From GCA-003244245 sp963823755 (GTDB lineage: Bacteria > Actinomycetota > Actinomycetes > Mycobacteriales > Pseudonocardiaceae), in NCBI GenBank assembly GCA_963823755.1, contig CAWGMP010000023.1, forward strand, positions 124,001-188,000: a DNA stretch of 64,000 nucleotides. The letters are read 5' to 3'. A model generated the notes under the pieces. That model searched no databases and was not told where the DNA came from. It was given only the letters and a program-made list of their open reading frames with translations. Made by a program: the position numbers and the translations under genes. Of this stretch, positions 9,421 through 18,870 are shown in pieces; the first letter of the stretch is position 1, and every line of letters starts with the position of its first letter.

Positions 9421-9717
9421 ATGGCGAACGTCGCTGTCACCTACGAGGAGATGCGCAACGCCGGCAAGCAACTCCAGGCAGGCAAGAACGACATCGAGAC
9501 CCGCTTGGGGCAGCTCAAGAGCCAGGTCGACCAGCTCGTAGCCGGTGGATACGTCACGGACGCGTCCAGCAAACAGTTCCAAAGCTCCTACGAGGAGTTC
9601 GACAAGGGCGCCCGCCAGACCATCGAGGGTCTGGAAGGCATGAACTCCTACCTCAACAGCGCAGCCGACGCGTTCCAGCAGACGGACCAGCAGCTCTCCC
9701 AGCAGCTCCACCATTAA
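9421..9717 (+). CDS. WXG100-family ESAT-6-like secreted protein
   Basis: At 98 residues, this has the size and helical hairpin layout of WXG100 proteins: helix one (VTYEEMRNAGKQLQAGKNDI), a central turn, helix two (SSKQFQSSYEEFDKGARQ). The turn reads GGYVTDAS, so the canonical W-x-G is replaced by Y-V-T. WXG100 proteins are secreted as dimers by the ESX machinery and often carry other substrates. It is transcribed divergently from the RHS operon, with a GAGAGGGG ribosome site, and is followed by a clear hairpin terminator. Confidence 0.85.
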   Translation: MANVAVTYEEMRNAGKQLQAGKNDIETRLGQLKSQVDQLVAGGYVTDASSKQFQSSYEEFDKGARQTIEGLEGMNSYLNSAADAFQQTDQQLSQQLHH

Positions 9718-9765
9718 AAGGCGAACGGGGTGGCCCGGGAAGTCTCGCCCCCGGGCCATCGCCTT
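9718..9765 (+). terminator. Hairpin terminator of the WXG100 gene
   Basis: Two nested perfect stems start directly after the stop codon: AAGGCGA (9718-9724) with TCGCCTT (9759-9765), and TGGCCCGGG (9731-9739) with CCCGGGCCA (9750-9758). There is no U-tract, as is common in actinobacteria. Confidence 0.8.
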
Positions 9766-10485
9766 CGCGGTTCATGAGTGCGTTCTTCGTGCCGACCGCG
9801 GGTATACCCGCCTATGGCTGATGAGTGACCAGCAGGAGCGGCTGCGGGGCTAAGCGCGCGGTGCACGTCGAAGACCATCCCCGCGAGTACTTCGACCTCG
9901 GCTGCATTATCCCCAAAGATGTGGATGTCCCTCGCTGGACGCTCGCAGGGGGTGAGAGTAGGTGCCACACCGGTTACACCGGCCACTTCAGCCTCATTGG
10001 CACCTACTTTCGTCTCAGGCGAGTACGGCGGGGCGACGTCGTCGTGTGGGACTGGGGGACGTGGCAGCCCGCATAGACAGACGACCCGGTCCGGGCTATC
10101 GAGCGCGGCGAGCTGCACTTCGACCTGCACGGCGAAAAGCTGACCGGTCGCGGTTGCGATCACCGCGGGACAGACCGGTACCGTTACCCACGAACGTCCT
10201 CCTGTGATGGGGACACCAAGCCCGACAGCGCATCAGGGGGCGTTCCCACGTCGAGCACCGACACGTAGAGAACGTCTTTCTATGCCGCTGACCGCGCGAT
10301 GCTCGCGCAGACTGCATCGAGGGCTGGTGGGGGAACCGCAGCCGTGACGGCGGGATGAGAACCTCTCCCAGCCAGCGTTGAGAAGCGAATTCCCGCAAGA
10401 CCGCCAGCAATAACGCCCCGACGACGGGAGTCAAAGGTCATCTCGCTTCACCGAAGCCCAGGATCTCAGCGCTCAGATCGATGCG
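9766..10485. other. Region without a supported gene
   Basis: Several short frames exist on both strands (for example 9825-10076 on +), but none shows a recognisable domain, a good ribosome site or consistent codon use. The stretch borders a broken recombinase and may be decayed mobile DNA. Confidence 0.5.
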
Positions 10486-10905
10486 CTAGTCGCGCTGGGT
10501 CTGCACGCGGGAGTCCATGCTCAGCAGGTTCCGCACTGACGCATCCGCCCACGACACATTCCCTTTCATCGTCCGGACACCCTGCTGCAACCACCGCGCG
10601 ATCGTCCGGGGCGACTCCCCATCCAGATACCGCGAATACACCTCCCGCACCACCTGCGCTTCCGGCTCGACAATGGTCATCCCGCCCGGTTCGTAGCCGA
10701 GCCGCCGGATCCCCGTCGAGTGCGGAAGCCCATCCCGGGTCAGATCAGCGAACTTGTCCCGGATCCACCGCGAGGTGTTCATCACTCGACCGGCACGCGT
10801 ACGCCACCTCAATCCGCAGAAAGTACCGGTCATCCGGATCCGACAAATCGCGCCGGTTCGCCTGAGCATGCAACGTGTGGTTCAGACCATGACGGTTACG
10901 AGTCG
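10486..10905 (-). pseudogene. Serine recombinase fragment, frameshifted
   Basis: Two reading frames together encode the middle of a large serine recombinase. One frame (about 10790-10905) gives LHAQANRRDLSDPDDRYFL and IEVAYACRSSD; another (10486 to about 10785) continues with RWIRDKFADLTRDGLPHSTG, GIRRLGYEPGG and EAQVVREVYSRYLDGESPRT. This is the link and recombinase (PF07508-type) region. The catalytic N-terminal domain with its serine and the C-terminal zinc ribbon are missing, and a shift near 10785 breaks the frame. It is a relic of an integrated element or phage and overlaps the end of the neighbouring gene. Confidence 0.75.
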
Positions 10906-11627
10906 CGCAGCTCCAGATCCGCGAGCAACAGCGCGTGGTCGCTGCCCGCAGCCGCCGCATCGTCGGCCAGCCACTGCACGTCGAGGATCTCCAGGTCTCG
11001 GGTGGCCCAGAGATGGTCGTCGGTGGCACGCACCACGTGCTGGAGACTGTGCACCCGGTCGGGGCCGAGTAGCGGGTCCGCGCCGTCGAGCGCCGGCGGG
11101 CCGGCGTCGATGCCGAAGACGACCGGACCGGCCACGGTGGTGAGCCATCCTGCGATCCCGGCATGGAAGGCACCCTGCAAGGCAGCGTCGGGTGGGCCGG
11201 AAGGCTGCCGGCCGTGGAAGCTGCACACAGTCATCATCGCGCCGGTGGACAGCGCGACCTGGGCTGCCACCGTCCGCCAGAGAAACCCGAGCCGCACCGG
11301 ATCACGGACGCCGAAGGGGGCCCGGTCCAGTACGTGGGCATCCAGCAGGGCGGTGGTGGGGACCCCCAGCACCGCACACCCCAGCCGGAACTCGCTGGCA
11401 CGAGGGTCGGACAGGTCGGTGGACAGGGCGCCCCAGGAGAACTGCCTCGACTTGCGGTGCATCCGCTCATGGGCCGACGGGTGCGGCAGCAAGGCCCGAT
11501 AAACCGGCCGGCCGATCTCCTGGAGCAGCGCGAGATCAGGCTGCAACCGGCGGAGCAACTCGACTTTGGCGTCCAGCAGCCCGGTCGGCCGGGAATCGAC
11601 GTTCCAGCTCACCACCCGGATGCGCAC
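10896..11627 (-). CDS. Endonuclease/exonuclease/phosphatase (EEP) family protein
   Basis: At 243 residues, the order of EEP motifs is clear: an N-terminal VVSWNVDSRP, the metal-binding glutamate in DLALLQEIG, a central TVCSFHGRQ and a C-terminal GSDHALLLADLEL. EEP enzymes hydrolyse phosphodiester or phosphomonoester bonds in DNA, RNA or small molecules using Mg2+. The usual G-D-x-N motif reads FGIDAGPP here, so the active site may be altered. It is encoded 5 bases downstream of the PD-(D/E)XK gene in the same direction, so the two probably act together on nucleic acid (inference). Confidence 0.75.
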   Translation of the reverse strand: MRIRVVSWNVDSRPTGLLDAKVELLRRLQPDLALLQEIGRPVYRALLPHPSAHERMHRKSRQFSWGALSTDLSDPRASEFRLGCAVLGVPTTALLDAHVLDRAPFGVRDPVRLGFLWRTVAAQVALSTGAMMTVCSFHGRQPSGPPDAALQGAFHAGIAGWLTTVAGPVVFGIDAGPPALDGADPLLGPDRVHSLQHVVRATDDHLWATRDLEILDVQWLADDAAAAGSDHALLLADLELRDS

Positions 11628-11632
11628 CGCCG

Positions 11633-12709
11633 TTACTGCTCCGCACCAGGAGCCCGGTACTCCGCGACCCGATGGACCTCAGGGACGAACCCCCACACCG
11701 ATCCCAGCCGGCCGAGCTCGAAGTCCTCGCCGACCCGCTTGCGGTAGGACTCTTGCAGGGTCGGGCGTTCGTCGATCCCCTGGGTCATCGCCAGGCACGG
11801 CGGCCGGTAAGCGCAGCTCGAACAGTGCTCCCAGGAGGGATTCGGGTAGATCCGCACGGCCTGGTCGGTCATGTCCTGCATCTCCAGCGCCACAGCGGTG
11901 CCATGCCGTTCGATCTCGAGTTCGGCACGGGGCATCTGGGTGCGCCGGAAGGATTCGGTGCTGCGCTGCGTCGTGATGCCACCCACCCCCGGCAGCGCGC
12001 GGACCTGCACCCCAGGCTTTCCCGCGCTAGGCGACACTGCACGCAGCTCGTTGTGGATGGTGCCCTCGAGCTTGGCCAGAAAACCCAGCTGCCACGCCCA
12101 GCTCCGGGTGAGGGCCTGCTCGTCGAGCCGCAGCTGGTCGAGATCCGGCCACTGCGAATCGGTGATGATCCGGTGCTCGACGAGCCAGTACAGCTCGTGG
12201 TCGTCGATCACCACCAGGTCGAGCCGGACGCGGTACTGCAACGATCGGCCGTCCGGCGTGATGAGGCCACGGTCCGGATCGGCCGGGTCGGGCAGGGTGA
12301 TGTCGAACTGTGGGGCGACCTGGATCGGGGTGAAGCGGTCGACATCGAGCGCCCAGTGGAAGTAGCGCTCTAAAATGCCGATGCCCAGCTCCAGGTGCTG
12401 CTCCCAGCGCTGGACCTGCTCGGCGGACAGGTCGCGCGTCTGCGCGTAGGCGTCCCGCTGCCTGCGCATCGATTTCTCGAAACCTTTGACGGCCAGCGGG
12501 CGCACGATCGCCCGGTTCCAGTCCCACATGCCGGGGAAGTAGTAGACGTCGAGCGCGTCGTGGATCGCTTCACCGAAGTCGAAGACCTGCGCCGGCTCGA
12601 TCGGCTCGTAGTCCTGCCGCTCCCGTGCGCCGAGGTCCCAGGCCCGCCGGCACCGCCGGAACAGTGTGCTCTCCCACGGTCTGGCCACATAGTTGACGTT
12701 CACGGCCAC
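11633..12709 (-). CDS. PD-(D/E)XK nuclease-superfamily protein with likely Fe-S cluster
   Basis: This 358-residue protein resembles RecB/Cas4-type nucleases. It begins with a PWESTLFRRCRRAWDL motif, has the helix with AIHDALDVYYFPG, then the core RVRLDLVVIDDHELYWLVEHRI, where the catalytic aspartate and E-x-K positions would lie (E-H-R here, a conservative change). It ends with CSSCAYRPPC. The first cysteine plus this C-terminal trio match the four-cysteine Fe-S cluster of Cas4/AddB-type nucleases. Its substrate is unknown. The next gene follows after 5 bases. Confidence 0.7.
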   Translation of the reverse strand: MAVNVNYVARPWESTLFRRCRRAWDLGARERQDYEPIEPAQVFDFGEAIHDALDVYYFPGMWDWNRAIVRPLAVKGFEKSMRRQRDAYAQTRDLSAEQVQRWEQHLELGIGILERYFHWALDVDRFTPIQVAPQFDITLPDPADPDRGLITPDGRSLQYRVRLDLVVIDDHELYWLVEHRIITDSQWPDLDQLRLDEQALTRSWAWQLGFLAKLEGTIHNELRAVSPSAGKPGVQVRALPGVGGITTQRSTESFRRTQMPRAELEIERHGTAVALEMQDMTDQAVRIYPNPSWEHCSSCAYRPPCLAMTQGIDERPTLQESYRKRVGEDFELGRLGSVWGFVPEVHRVAEYRAPGAEQ

Positions 12710-12890
12710 CTCCTGCCACCGACCAGGAATCCCGAGATTACCGTGACCTGCTCGCCTTCACGCGAGAAGCGGAGATCTGCATGGATCGATCTGGTGCGCG
12801 ATGCGTTGCTCGCCACGCCGGCCCGTACCCCCGGCTGTCGGATCGCAGGTTGCCCGGTCCCCGGCGTGCGCAGCGTCGATCCCGCGAGGA

Positions 12891-14039
12891 TCAGCCGACA
12901 CCGAGGTGGCGGGCGATGAGCATGCGTTGCACCTCGCTGGTGCCCTCACCGATCTCCAGGACCTTCGCATCGCGGTAGAAGCGGCCTACCGGGTACTCAT
13001 TCATGAACCCATAGCCGCCGAAGACCTGGGTGGCGTCCCGCGCGTTGTCCATCGCCGCATTCGAGGAGACCAGCTTTGCGATCGCGGCCTCTTTCTTGAA
13101 CGGATCGCCGCGCAGCATCCTCGCTGCGGCATCGTAGTAGGCCAGCCGGGCGGTGTGCGTCCGCACCTCCATATCGGCGATCTTGAACTGGATCGCCTGG
13201 TAGCTGCCGATGGCGTGGCCGAAAGCATGCCGCTGCCGGGCGTAGGACACGCACTCGTCGATACAGCCCTGGGCCAGACCGACGCCCAGCGCGGCGATCG
13301 CGATGCGACCCTCGTCGAGAATGGAGAGAAACTGCGCGTAGCCCCGCCCGCGCTCACCGAGCAGGTTACCCAGCGGCACCCGGCAGTCGTCGAAGAACAA
13401 CTCACGGGTGTCTGAACAGCGCCAGCCGACTTTGGAGTAGCTCTCCGAGACCGTGAAACCCGGATGCCGGGCCGGGACGACGATGGCGGAGATCTCCTTG
13501 CGTCCCCCGCTGACGCCGGTGATCGCGGTGACGGTGACCACAGACGTGATGTCGGTGCCGGAATTGGTGATGAAGGCCTTCGAGCCGTTGATCACCCAAT
13601 CGTCGACGTCGCAACGGGCGGTGGTGCGGGTAGCGCCCGCGTCGGATCCACCACCGGGTTCGGTGAGGCCGAAAGCCCCGAGCCGTTGGCCGGTGCACAG
13701 CTGTGGGAGCCAGCGCTGCTTCTGCTCCTGGGTGCCGAACCGGAAGATCGGCATCGCACCCAGCGACACGCTGTCCTCCAGCGTGATGGCTACCGACGAG
13801 TCCACCCGAGCCAATTCTTCCAGCGCCAGACACAGCGCGAAATAATCACCACCCATCCCGCCGTACTCCTCGGGGAAGGGCAGCCCGAACAACCCCATCG
13901 CACCCATCTTCGCCACCAATGCATAGGGGAACGTCCCGTATTCATAGAGGTCGGCGATGACCGGGGCGACCTCCTTGCGGGCGAAGTCCTCGACAGTGGC
14001 ACGCAGTGCCACATGCTCCTCGCTCAGCTCCTCATGCAC
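12891..14039 (-). CDS. Acyl-CoA dehydrogenase (isovaleryl-CoA type, leucine degradation)
   Basis: The GTG at 14039 is preceded by AGGGAGGA; upstream codons in frame are unlikely to be translated because they run into a hairpin. The 382-residue enzyme has the complete acyl-CoA dehydrogenase fold: an N-terminal helical domain, FAD-binding motif AFGLTEPGGGSDAG, and the C-terminal region with the probable catalytic Glu in FGGYGFMNEYPVGRFYRDAK and EGTSEVQRMLIARHLG. It oxidises an acyl-CoA to the enoyl-CoA and passes electrons to ETF. Placement directly after accA1 and accD1 matches M. tuberculosis Rv2502c-Rv2500c, so the substrate is probably isovaleryl-CoA or another branched acyl-CoA. Precise specificity is inferred. 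Confidence 0.88.
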   Translation of the reverse strand: MHEELSEEHVALRATVEDFARKEVAPVIADLYEYGTFPYALVAKMGAMGLFGLPFPEEYGGMGGDYFALCLALEELARVDSSVAITLEDSVSLGAMPIFRFGTQEQKQRWLPQLCTGQRLGAFGLTEPGGGSDAGATRTTARCDVDDWVINGSKAFITNSGTDITSVVTVTAITGVSGGRKEISAIVVPARHPGFTVSESYSKVGWRCSDTRELFFDDCRVPLGNLLGERGRGYAQFLSILDEGRIAIAALGVGLAQGCIDECVSYARQRHAFGHAIGSYQAIQFKIADMEVRTHTARLAYYDAAARMLRGDPFKKEAAIAKLVSSNAAMDNARDATQVFGGYGFMNEYPVGRFYRDAKVLEIGEGTSEVQRMLIARHLGVG

Positions 14040-14060
14040 GGCATGTCCTCCCTGTGGACA

Positions 14061-14108
14061 ACCCGTGAGTGGCGATACGAGCCACAACTCGTATCGCCAC
14101 TCACGGGT
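14061..14108. repeat. Perfect 21-bp inverted repeat between accA1 and the dehydrogenase gene
   Basis: Arms 14061-14081 and 14088-14108 are exact reverse complements, separated by the six bases CCACAA. The right arm covers the accA1 stop codon (14101-14103). In the RNA of this operon it would form a very stable hairpin just upstream of the ribosome site of the next gene. It could be a processing or attenuation element, or a copy of a dispersed palindromic repeat. Confidence 0.95.
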
Positions 14109-16071
14109 CAACGACCAGCAACGGCGCGTCGCGCTCGACGGTGCCACCCGGGTGGGCGCGCAGCTCGCGAACCACCCCGGTGACCGGGGCTGTGAGCACA
14201 TGCTCCATCTTCATCGCCTCCAGCACGAGCAGCCGGGTGCCCGCGGTGACCTGCTGACCTTCGGCCACGTCGACGATGGTGACGGTGCCGGGCATCGGAG
14301 CGCGCACCGCACCGCCTGCACCCTGCTCGGCGCGCCGCGCGACGTCGAGGGGCTGCTGCTCGCGCAGCTCCCAGCTGTGCCCGTCGCGACCCAGCCACAC
14401 CACGGCGCCGTGGACCGCGCAGGTGTAGCGGTAGGTGATCCGATCGAGGATGACGACCAGGTCCCTGCCATCCCACCGGGCTGACGCGGGGATCGGGGCA
14501 CCCTCGCCGACGACGAGCTCGGCGGCGGCGGCCCGGCCCCGGATCCGGACTTCGACCGGATGGTGCCCTCCTGCCTGCACCCGCCAGCGGGTCCAGGCAG
14601 GCTCGCCGAGCCGCCAGCCACCAGGCAAAGTAAACGGATCCACCACCGACCCGACGGGCTCTAGTTGCAGCAGTGCGCGCAACCCGGCCGCGGCGAGCAC
14701 GGTCCAGGGCGGATCGTCAGGGACCCGGTGCGGGGCTCGCCGTTGCACCAACCCGGTGTCCAGCCGGCCGGCCTGCACGTCGGCATCGGCGAGCAGCGCG
14801 CGCAGGAACGCCACGTTGGTGCCCAGGCCCAGGATGCTGGTCTGGGCCAACGCGGCGTCCAGCCGGCGCAGCGCGGTGTCCCGGTCCGGGCCATGCGCGA
14901 TGACCTTGGCCAGCAGCGGGTCGTAGTCGCTACCCACCGTGTCGCCCGCCACCAACCCGGAATCCACCCGAACGCCCGGGCCATCGGGCTCACGCAGGTG
15001 CAGCACAAGCCCGCCGGTGGGCAGGAAACCGACCGCAGGGTCCTCGGCGTAGATCCGCGCCTCGACCGCATGCCCGTCGGCACGGACGTCGTCCTGGCAC
15101 AACCCCAGCGGCTCCCCGGCGGCCACCCGCAGCTGCAACTCGACCAGGTCCAGCCCAGTGACCAGCTCGGTGACCGGATGCTCGACCTGCAGCCGGGTGT
15201 TCATCTCCAGGAAGAAGAACTGGTCGGGTGCATCGGCCGGCACGAGGAACTCGACGGTGCCCGCGCCGATGTACCCCACCGCCTTCGCGACGTCGACCGC
15301 GGCGATGCCCATCCGGGCCCGGGTCGCGACGTCCAGCAACACCGAGGGCGCCTCCTCGACGATCTTCTGGTGCCGCCGCTGCAAGCTGCACTCGCGCTCA
15401 CCGAGGTGCACCACCCCACCGTGCGCGTCGGCCAGCACCTGGATCTCGATATGCCGCGGGGTGGCGACGAGCCGTTCGACGAGCAGGGTGTCGTCACCGA
15501 AGGCGCCCCGGGCCTCTCGCCGGGCGGCGGCGATGGCCTCGGGAAGGTCCCGCCCGCGGTGCACCACCCGCATGCCCTTGCCCCCACCGCCTGCGGACGG
15601 CTTGAGCAGCACGGGGTAGCCGACCGCGTCAGCTGCGGCGGCCAGTGCGTCATCGTGGCCTGAACCGCCGCTGCCGGGGATCACCGGGACGCCCGCAGTC
15701 GCGACAGTCACCTTGGCCCGGATCTTGTCGCCCATCGTCTCGATAGAGTCAACAGGCGGGCCGACGAATACCAGACCGGCGCCGGTGCAGGCTCGGGCGA
15801 AGGCGGCGTTCTCCGAGAGGAACCCGTAACCGGGGTGCACGGCCTGCGCGCCGGTGCGCGCGGTGGCGTCCAGTATCCGCTGGATGGACAGGTAGCTCTG
15901 GACCGCAGGCGCAGGACCGATCCAGACGGCGACGTCAGCGTCACGGACGTGCCGAGCGTCGGCGTCGGCGTCGCTGTACACGGCCACCGAGCGGACACCC
16001 ATCGCGCGCAACGTGCGGATCACCCGAACCGCGATCTCGCCTCGATTGGCCACCAGGACGGTGTCGAACAT
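14101..16071 (-). CDS. accA1: Acyl-CoA carboxylase alpha subunit (biotin carboxylase + BCCP), 3-methylcrotonyl-CoA type
   Basis: I start at the ATG at 16071 (MFDTVLVANRGEIAVRV), the canonical N-terminus; it lies 5 bases after the accD1 stop. The 656 residues contain the biotin carboxylase domain (ATP-grasp loop KPSAGGGGKGM, the EMNTRLQVEHPVTE motif) and a C-terminal biotin carboxyl carrier domain with the biotinylated lysine in LEAMKMEHVL. The enzyme carboxylates biotin using ATP and bicarbonate and hands the carboxyl to the beta subunit. Order and pairing with accD1 and an acyl-CoA dehydrogenase point to 3-methylcrotonyl-CoA carboxylase in leucine breakdown. Confidence 0.92.
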   Translation of the reverse strand: MFDTVLVANRGEIAVRVIRTLRAMGVRSVAVYSDADADARHVRDADVAVWIGPAPAVQSYLSIQRILDATARTGAQAVHPGYGFLSENAAFARACTGAGLVFVGPPVDSIETMGDKIRAKVTVATAGVPVIPGSGGSGHDDALAAAADAVGYPVLLKPSAGGGGKGMRVVHRGRDLPEAIAAARREARGAFGDDTLLVERLVATPRHIEIQVLADAHGGVVHLGERECSLQRRHQKIVEEAPSVLLDVATRARMGIAAVDVAKAVGYIGAGTVEFLVPADAPDQFFFLEMNTRLQVEHPVTELVTGLDLVELQLRVAAGEPLGLCQDDVRADGHAVEARIYAEDPAVGFLPTGGLVLHLREPDGPGVRVDSGLVAGDTVGSDYDPLLAKVIAHGPDRDTALRRLDAALAQTSILGLGTNVAFLRALLADADVQAGRLDTGLVQRRAPHRVPDDPPWTVLAAAGLRALLQLEPVGSVVDPFTLPGGWRLGEPAWTRWRVQAGGHHPVEVRIRGRAAAAELVVGEGAPIPASARWDGRDLVVILDRITYRYTCAVHGAVVWLGRDGHSWELREQQPLDVARRAEQGAGGAVRAPMPGTVTIVDVAEGQQVTAGTRLLVLEAMKMEHVLTAPVTGVVRELRAHPGGTVERDAPLLVVDP

Positions 16072-16076
16072 GCAGC

Positions 16077-17654
16077 TCACATCCGGAAGATGCCGAAGCG
16101 ACTCGGCGCCAGCGGTGCGTTGGCGCAGGCGGACAACGCCAGCCCGAGCACCATCCGGGTGTCCGCCGGATCGATCACCCCATCGTCCCACAACCGAGCC
16201 GTCGAATAGTAGGGGTGCCCCTGGTGCTCGTACTGGGCACGGATGCGGTCCTTGAAGGCCACCTCGGGTTCATGCTCGCCGGACCGACGGACCGCGGCGA
16301 GCACCATGGCTGCCTGCTCCCCACCCATCACCGAGATCCGTGCTTGCGGCCACATGAACAGGAACCGTGGTGAGTACGCCCGGCCGCACATCGAGTAGTT
16401 ACCCGCGCCGAATGAGCCGCCGATGATGACGGTCAGCTTGGGCACCCGGGTGGTGGCGACTGCGGTGACCATTTTGGCGCCGTGCTTGGCGATCCCACCA
16501 GCCTCATACTCGCGGCCCACCATGAAACCGGAGACGTTCTGCAGGAACACCAGCGGAATGCCGCGCTGGTCGCACAGTTCGATGAAATGCGCACCCTTGA
16601 GTGCTGACTCACTGAACAGGATCCCGTTGTTGGCCACCACGCCCACCGGGTGACCGTGCAGCCGGGCGAACCCGGTGACCAGCGTGGTGCCGTATTCGGC
16701 TTTGAATTCTGACAAGTGGCTGCCGTCGACGATCCGAGCGATCACCTCACGGACGTCGTAGGCGGTGCGGGAGTCCACCGGCACCACACCGTAGATCCCC
16801 TCCAGGGTCGGCTCTTCGGTGGCGATGACCTCCCATGGCCGGGACGGGCGGGGCCCGAGGGTGCCGACGATGGCGCGGACGATCCGCAGCGCGTGCGCGT
16901 CGTCGTCGGCGAGGTGATCGGTGACCCCGGAGATGCGAGAGTGCAGGACGGCACCGCCGAGCTCCTCGGCGGTCACCACCTCACCGGTGGCGGCCGCCAC
17001 CAGCGGCGGGCCGCCGAGGAAGATCGTGCCCTGATCACGGACGATCACCGCCTCGTCGCTCATCGCAGGCAGGTAGGCGCCGCCCGCGGTGCAGGAGCCC
17101 AGCACCGCCGCGATCTGCGGGATGCCGTGCGCGGACATCGTCGCCTGGTTGTAGAAGATCCGCCCGAAGTGCTCCCGGTCGGGGAACACCTGATCCTGCT
17201 CAGGCAGGTAGGCGCCGCCGGAGTCGACGAGGTAGATGCACGGCAATCGGTTGTCCAGCGCCACCTCCTGGGCGCGCAGGTGCTTTTTGACCGTCATCGG
17301 GTAGTAGGTGCCGCCCTTGACGGTGGCGTCGTTGGCGACGATCATGCATTCTCGCCCGGCGACTCGCCCGATCCCGGTGATAACCCCCGCAGCCGGGGCC
17401 TCGTCGCTGTACATGCCGGTGGCCGCGAGTGGGGACAGCTCCAGAAACGGGCTCGACGGGTCCACCAGCGAGTCGACCCGGTCGCGGGGCAACAGCTTGC
17501 CGCGCTCGATATGACGTTGCCTGGCCTTCGGCGGCCCGCCCAGCCGGGCTCGTGCGAGCCGCTCGCGCAGGTCAGCGACCAACGCGGCGTGCACCTGCAT
17601 ATTGCGCTCAGCAGTGCCGGCCCCGTTGTGCACGGTGCTGGTCAGGGCGTCCAT
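16077..17654 (-). CDS. accD1: Acyl-CoA carboxylase beta subunit (carboxyltransferase), 3-methylcrotonyl-CoA type
   Basis: A 525-residue carboxyltransferase with both crotonase-like halves. Recognisable segments are VDSGGAYLPEQDQVFPD, the oxyanion loop GSCTAGGAYLPAMSDE, GGPPLVAAATGE, and the C-terminal FGAGNYSMCGRAYSPRF. The PEQDQ and AGGAYLPAM signatures are typical of methylcrotonyl-CoA rather than propionyl-CoA carboxylase beta chains. It transfers CO2 from biotin on AccA1 to 3-methylcrotonyl-CoA. ATG 17654 has GGGAGG upstream; this is the first gene of the operon. Confidence 0.92.
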   Translation of the reverse strand: MDALTSTVHNGAGTAERNMQVHAALVADLRERLARARLGGPPKARQRHIERGKLLPRDRVDSLVDPSSPFLELSPLAATGMYSDEAPAAGVITGIGRVAGRECMIVANDATVKGGTYYPMTVKKHLRAQEVALDNRLPCIYLVDSGGAYLPEQDQVFPDREHFGRIFYNQATMSAHGIPQIAAVLGSCTAGGAYLPAMSDEAVIVRDQGTIFLGGPPLVAAATGEVVTAEELGGAVLHSRISGVTDHLADDDAHALRIVRAIVGTLGPRPSRPWEVIATEEPTLEGIYGVVPVDSRTAYDVREVIARIVDGSHLSEFKAEYGTTLVTGFARLHGHPVGVVANNGILFSESALKGAHFIELCDQRGIPLVFLQNVSGFMVGREYEAGGIAKHGAKMVTAVATTRVPKLTVIIGGSFGAGNYSMCGRAYSPRFLFMWPQARISVMGGEQAAMVLAAVRRSGEHEPEVAFKDRIRAQYEHQGHPYYSTARLWDDGVIDPADTRMVLGLALSACANAPLAPSRFGIFRM

Positions 17655-17937
17655 CGTCGCTGCCTCCCGGCTCCCAGTTCCCGGCGAGCGCTCATCCGAC
17701 CACGTTAGCGCGCAATAACCCGTTCCAGACGATCTCGCGGGCCCGGCGGTGTATCAGGAGCCGCTCGGTGCGCCTCATAACGACACAGCCGAACCACCCT
17801 CACCTTGATCACGAATTGACCAGGAAGGGGCTCCGGATACCGATTCAGAGTAGCGCAGGAATCTACCCAGGCCGGATCTTTGAGAGTACCGTCCTCCTTA
17901 ACTACGACGAGCCCGCTCACACCTCGAAGGAGTTCCT

Positions 17938-18870
17938 ATGTCGGCGCCACCTTCCTCCGTCGTGCCCGATGCGTCTGTCAATACTCGTCCGGGTCTCGCA
18001 CTCGCCGACATGGGTGATAAACTGGGGCCGCTCACCGATCTCACCGGCACGTGGATCGGTACCGGCTTCACCCTGATCACGCTCCCGAACTTCGACCCCA
18101 AGCCGCCGAGCACGGGGCCGCAAACATTTCGCTTGAAGCTCAATTCCACAATCGAGATTCTGGAGTTTACCCCGATCGGCGCCGCGGTTCCCAACCGCGG
18201 CTCCACCGGGCAGCTTGACATCGACATCTTCGGGTTGAGATATCTGCAGCGGATCGCTGATGCGGCGACGAACCAGCCGCTGCACATCGAGCCAGGATTT
18301 TGGCTCAACGTGCCTCCGACAACCGTGCCTGCCGAGCCCGATTCCACCGTGGTCCGTCAGGGGACGATCCCTCACGGTAACTCGATGCTGGCACTGGGCA
18401 CCGCGCAGACGGTGTATTCGGGCCCGCGGATCGACGCCGTCGACTCGACGCCCACCAATCATCCTCTCACCCCTCCTCCTACCCCCCTTCCTCCTATCAG
18501 CCCTGAATACCTGGCGCCCTTCGACAACCCACCGCTACCTCCAGGCTTTGAGCTACCTTTCGTCAAGAATCCGAACCTGGCCCTCGAGAAAGTGATTCAG
18601 GGGCAGAACATCAGCAAGACGGTGGCACTGATAACCTCTACGGACGCCCTCCCCGGTGCCCCTCAGGACCAGGTAGGCGGCATCGTCAACCTGCCGTTCG
18701 ACATCAAAAACGCCAATGCGACGAAGCTCGACGCGATTTTCTGGATCGAGACCGTGCAGCAGCCGGACGGCAACACGTTCATGCAGCTGCAGTACACGCA
18801 GACCGTCATCTTGAATTTCCTTGACATCGACTGGCCGCACATCTCAGTCGCCACGCTGACCAAGCAGTAG
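17938..18870 (+). CDS. Beta-barrel-like protein, possible nitrobindin/heme-binding-like
   Basis: A 310-residue cytosolic protein starting behind a clear GAAGGAG site. An early LTGTWIGTGFTLITLP segment resembles the first strands of lipocalin/nitrobindin-like barrels, in which a G-x-W starts the barrel. A proline-rich insertion follows (residues about 175-200, PPPTPLPPIS), then a strand-rich C-terminus (NTFMQLQYTQTVILNF). Related proteins are often annotated as heme-binding, but I see no decisive heme ligand. It lies divergent to the leucine operon, and its 3' end overlaps the alkB relic on the other strand by about 27 bases. Confidence 0.6.
   Translation: MSAPPSSVVPDASVNTRPGLALADMGDKLGPLTDLTGTWIGTGFTLITLPNFDPKPPSTGPQTFRLKLNSTIEILEFTPIGAAVPNRGSTGQLDIDIFGLRYLQRIADAATNQPLHIEPGFWLNVPPTTVPAEPDSTVVRQGTIPHGNSMLALGTAQTVYSGPRIDAVDSTPTNHPLTPPPTPLPPISPEYLAPFDNPPLPPGFELPFVKNPNLALEKVIQGQNISKTVALITSTDALPGAPQDQVGGIVNLPFDIKNANATKLDAIFWIETVQQPDGNTFMQLQYTQTVILNFLDIDWPHISVATLTKQ

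Noticed and set aside
9825..10076. 83-codon plus-strand ORF after the WXG100 gene
   Set aside because: Short, no ribosome site and no recognisable family; may be decayed DNA.
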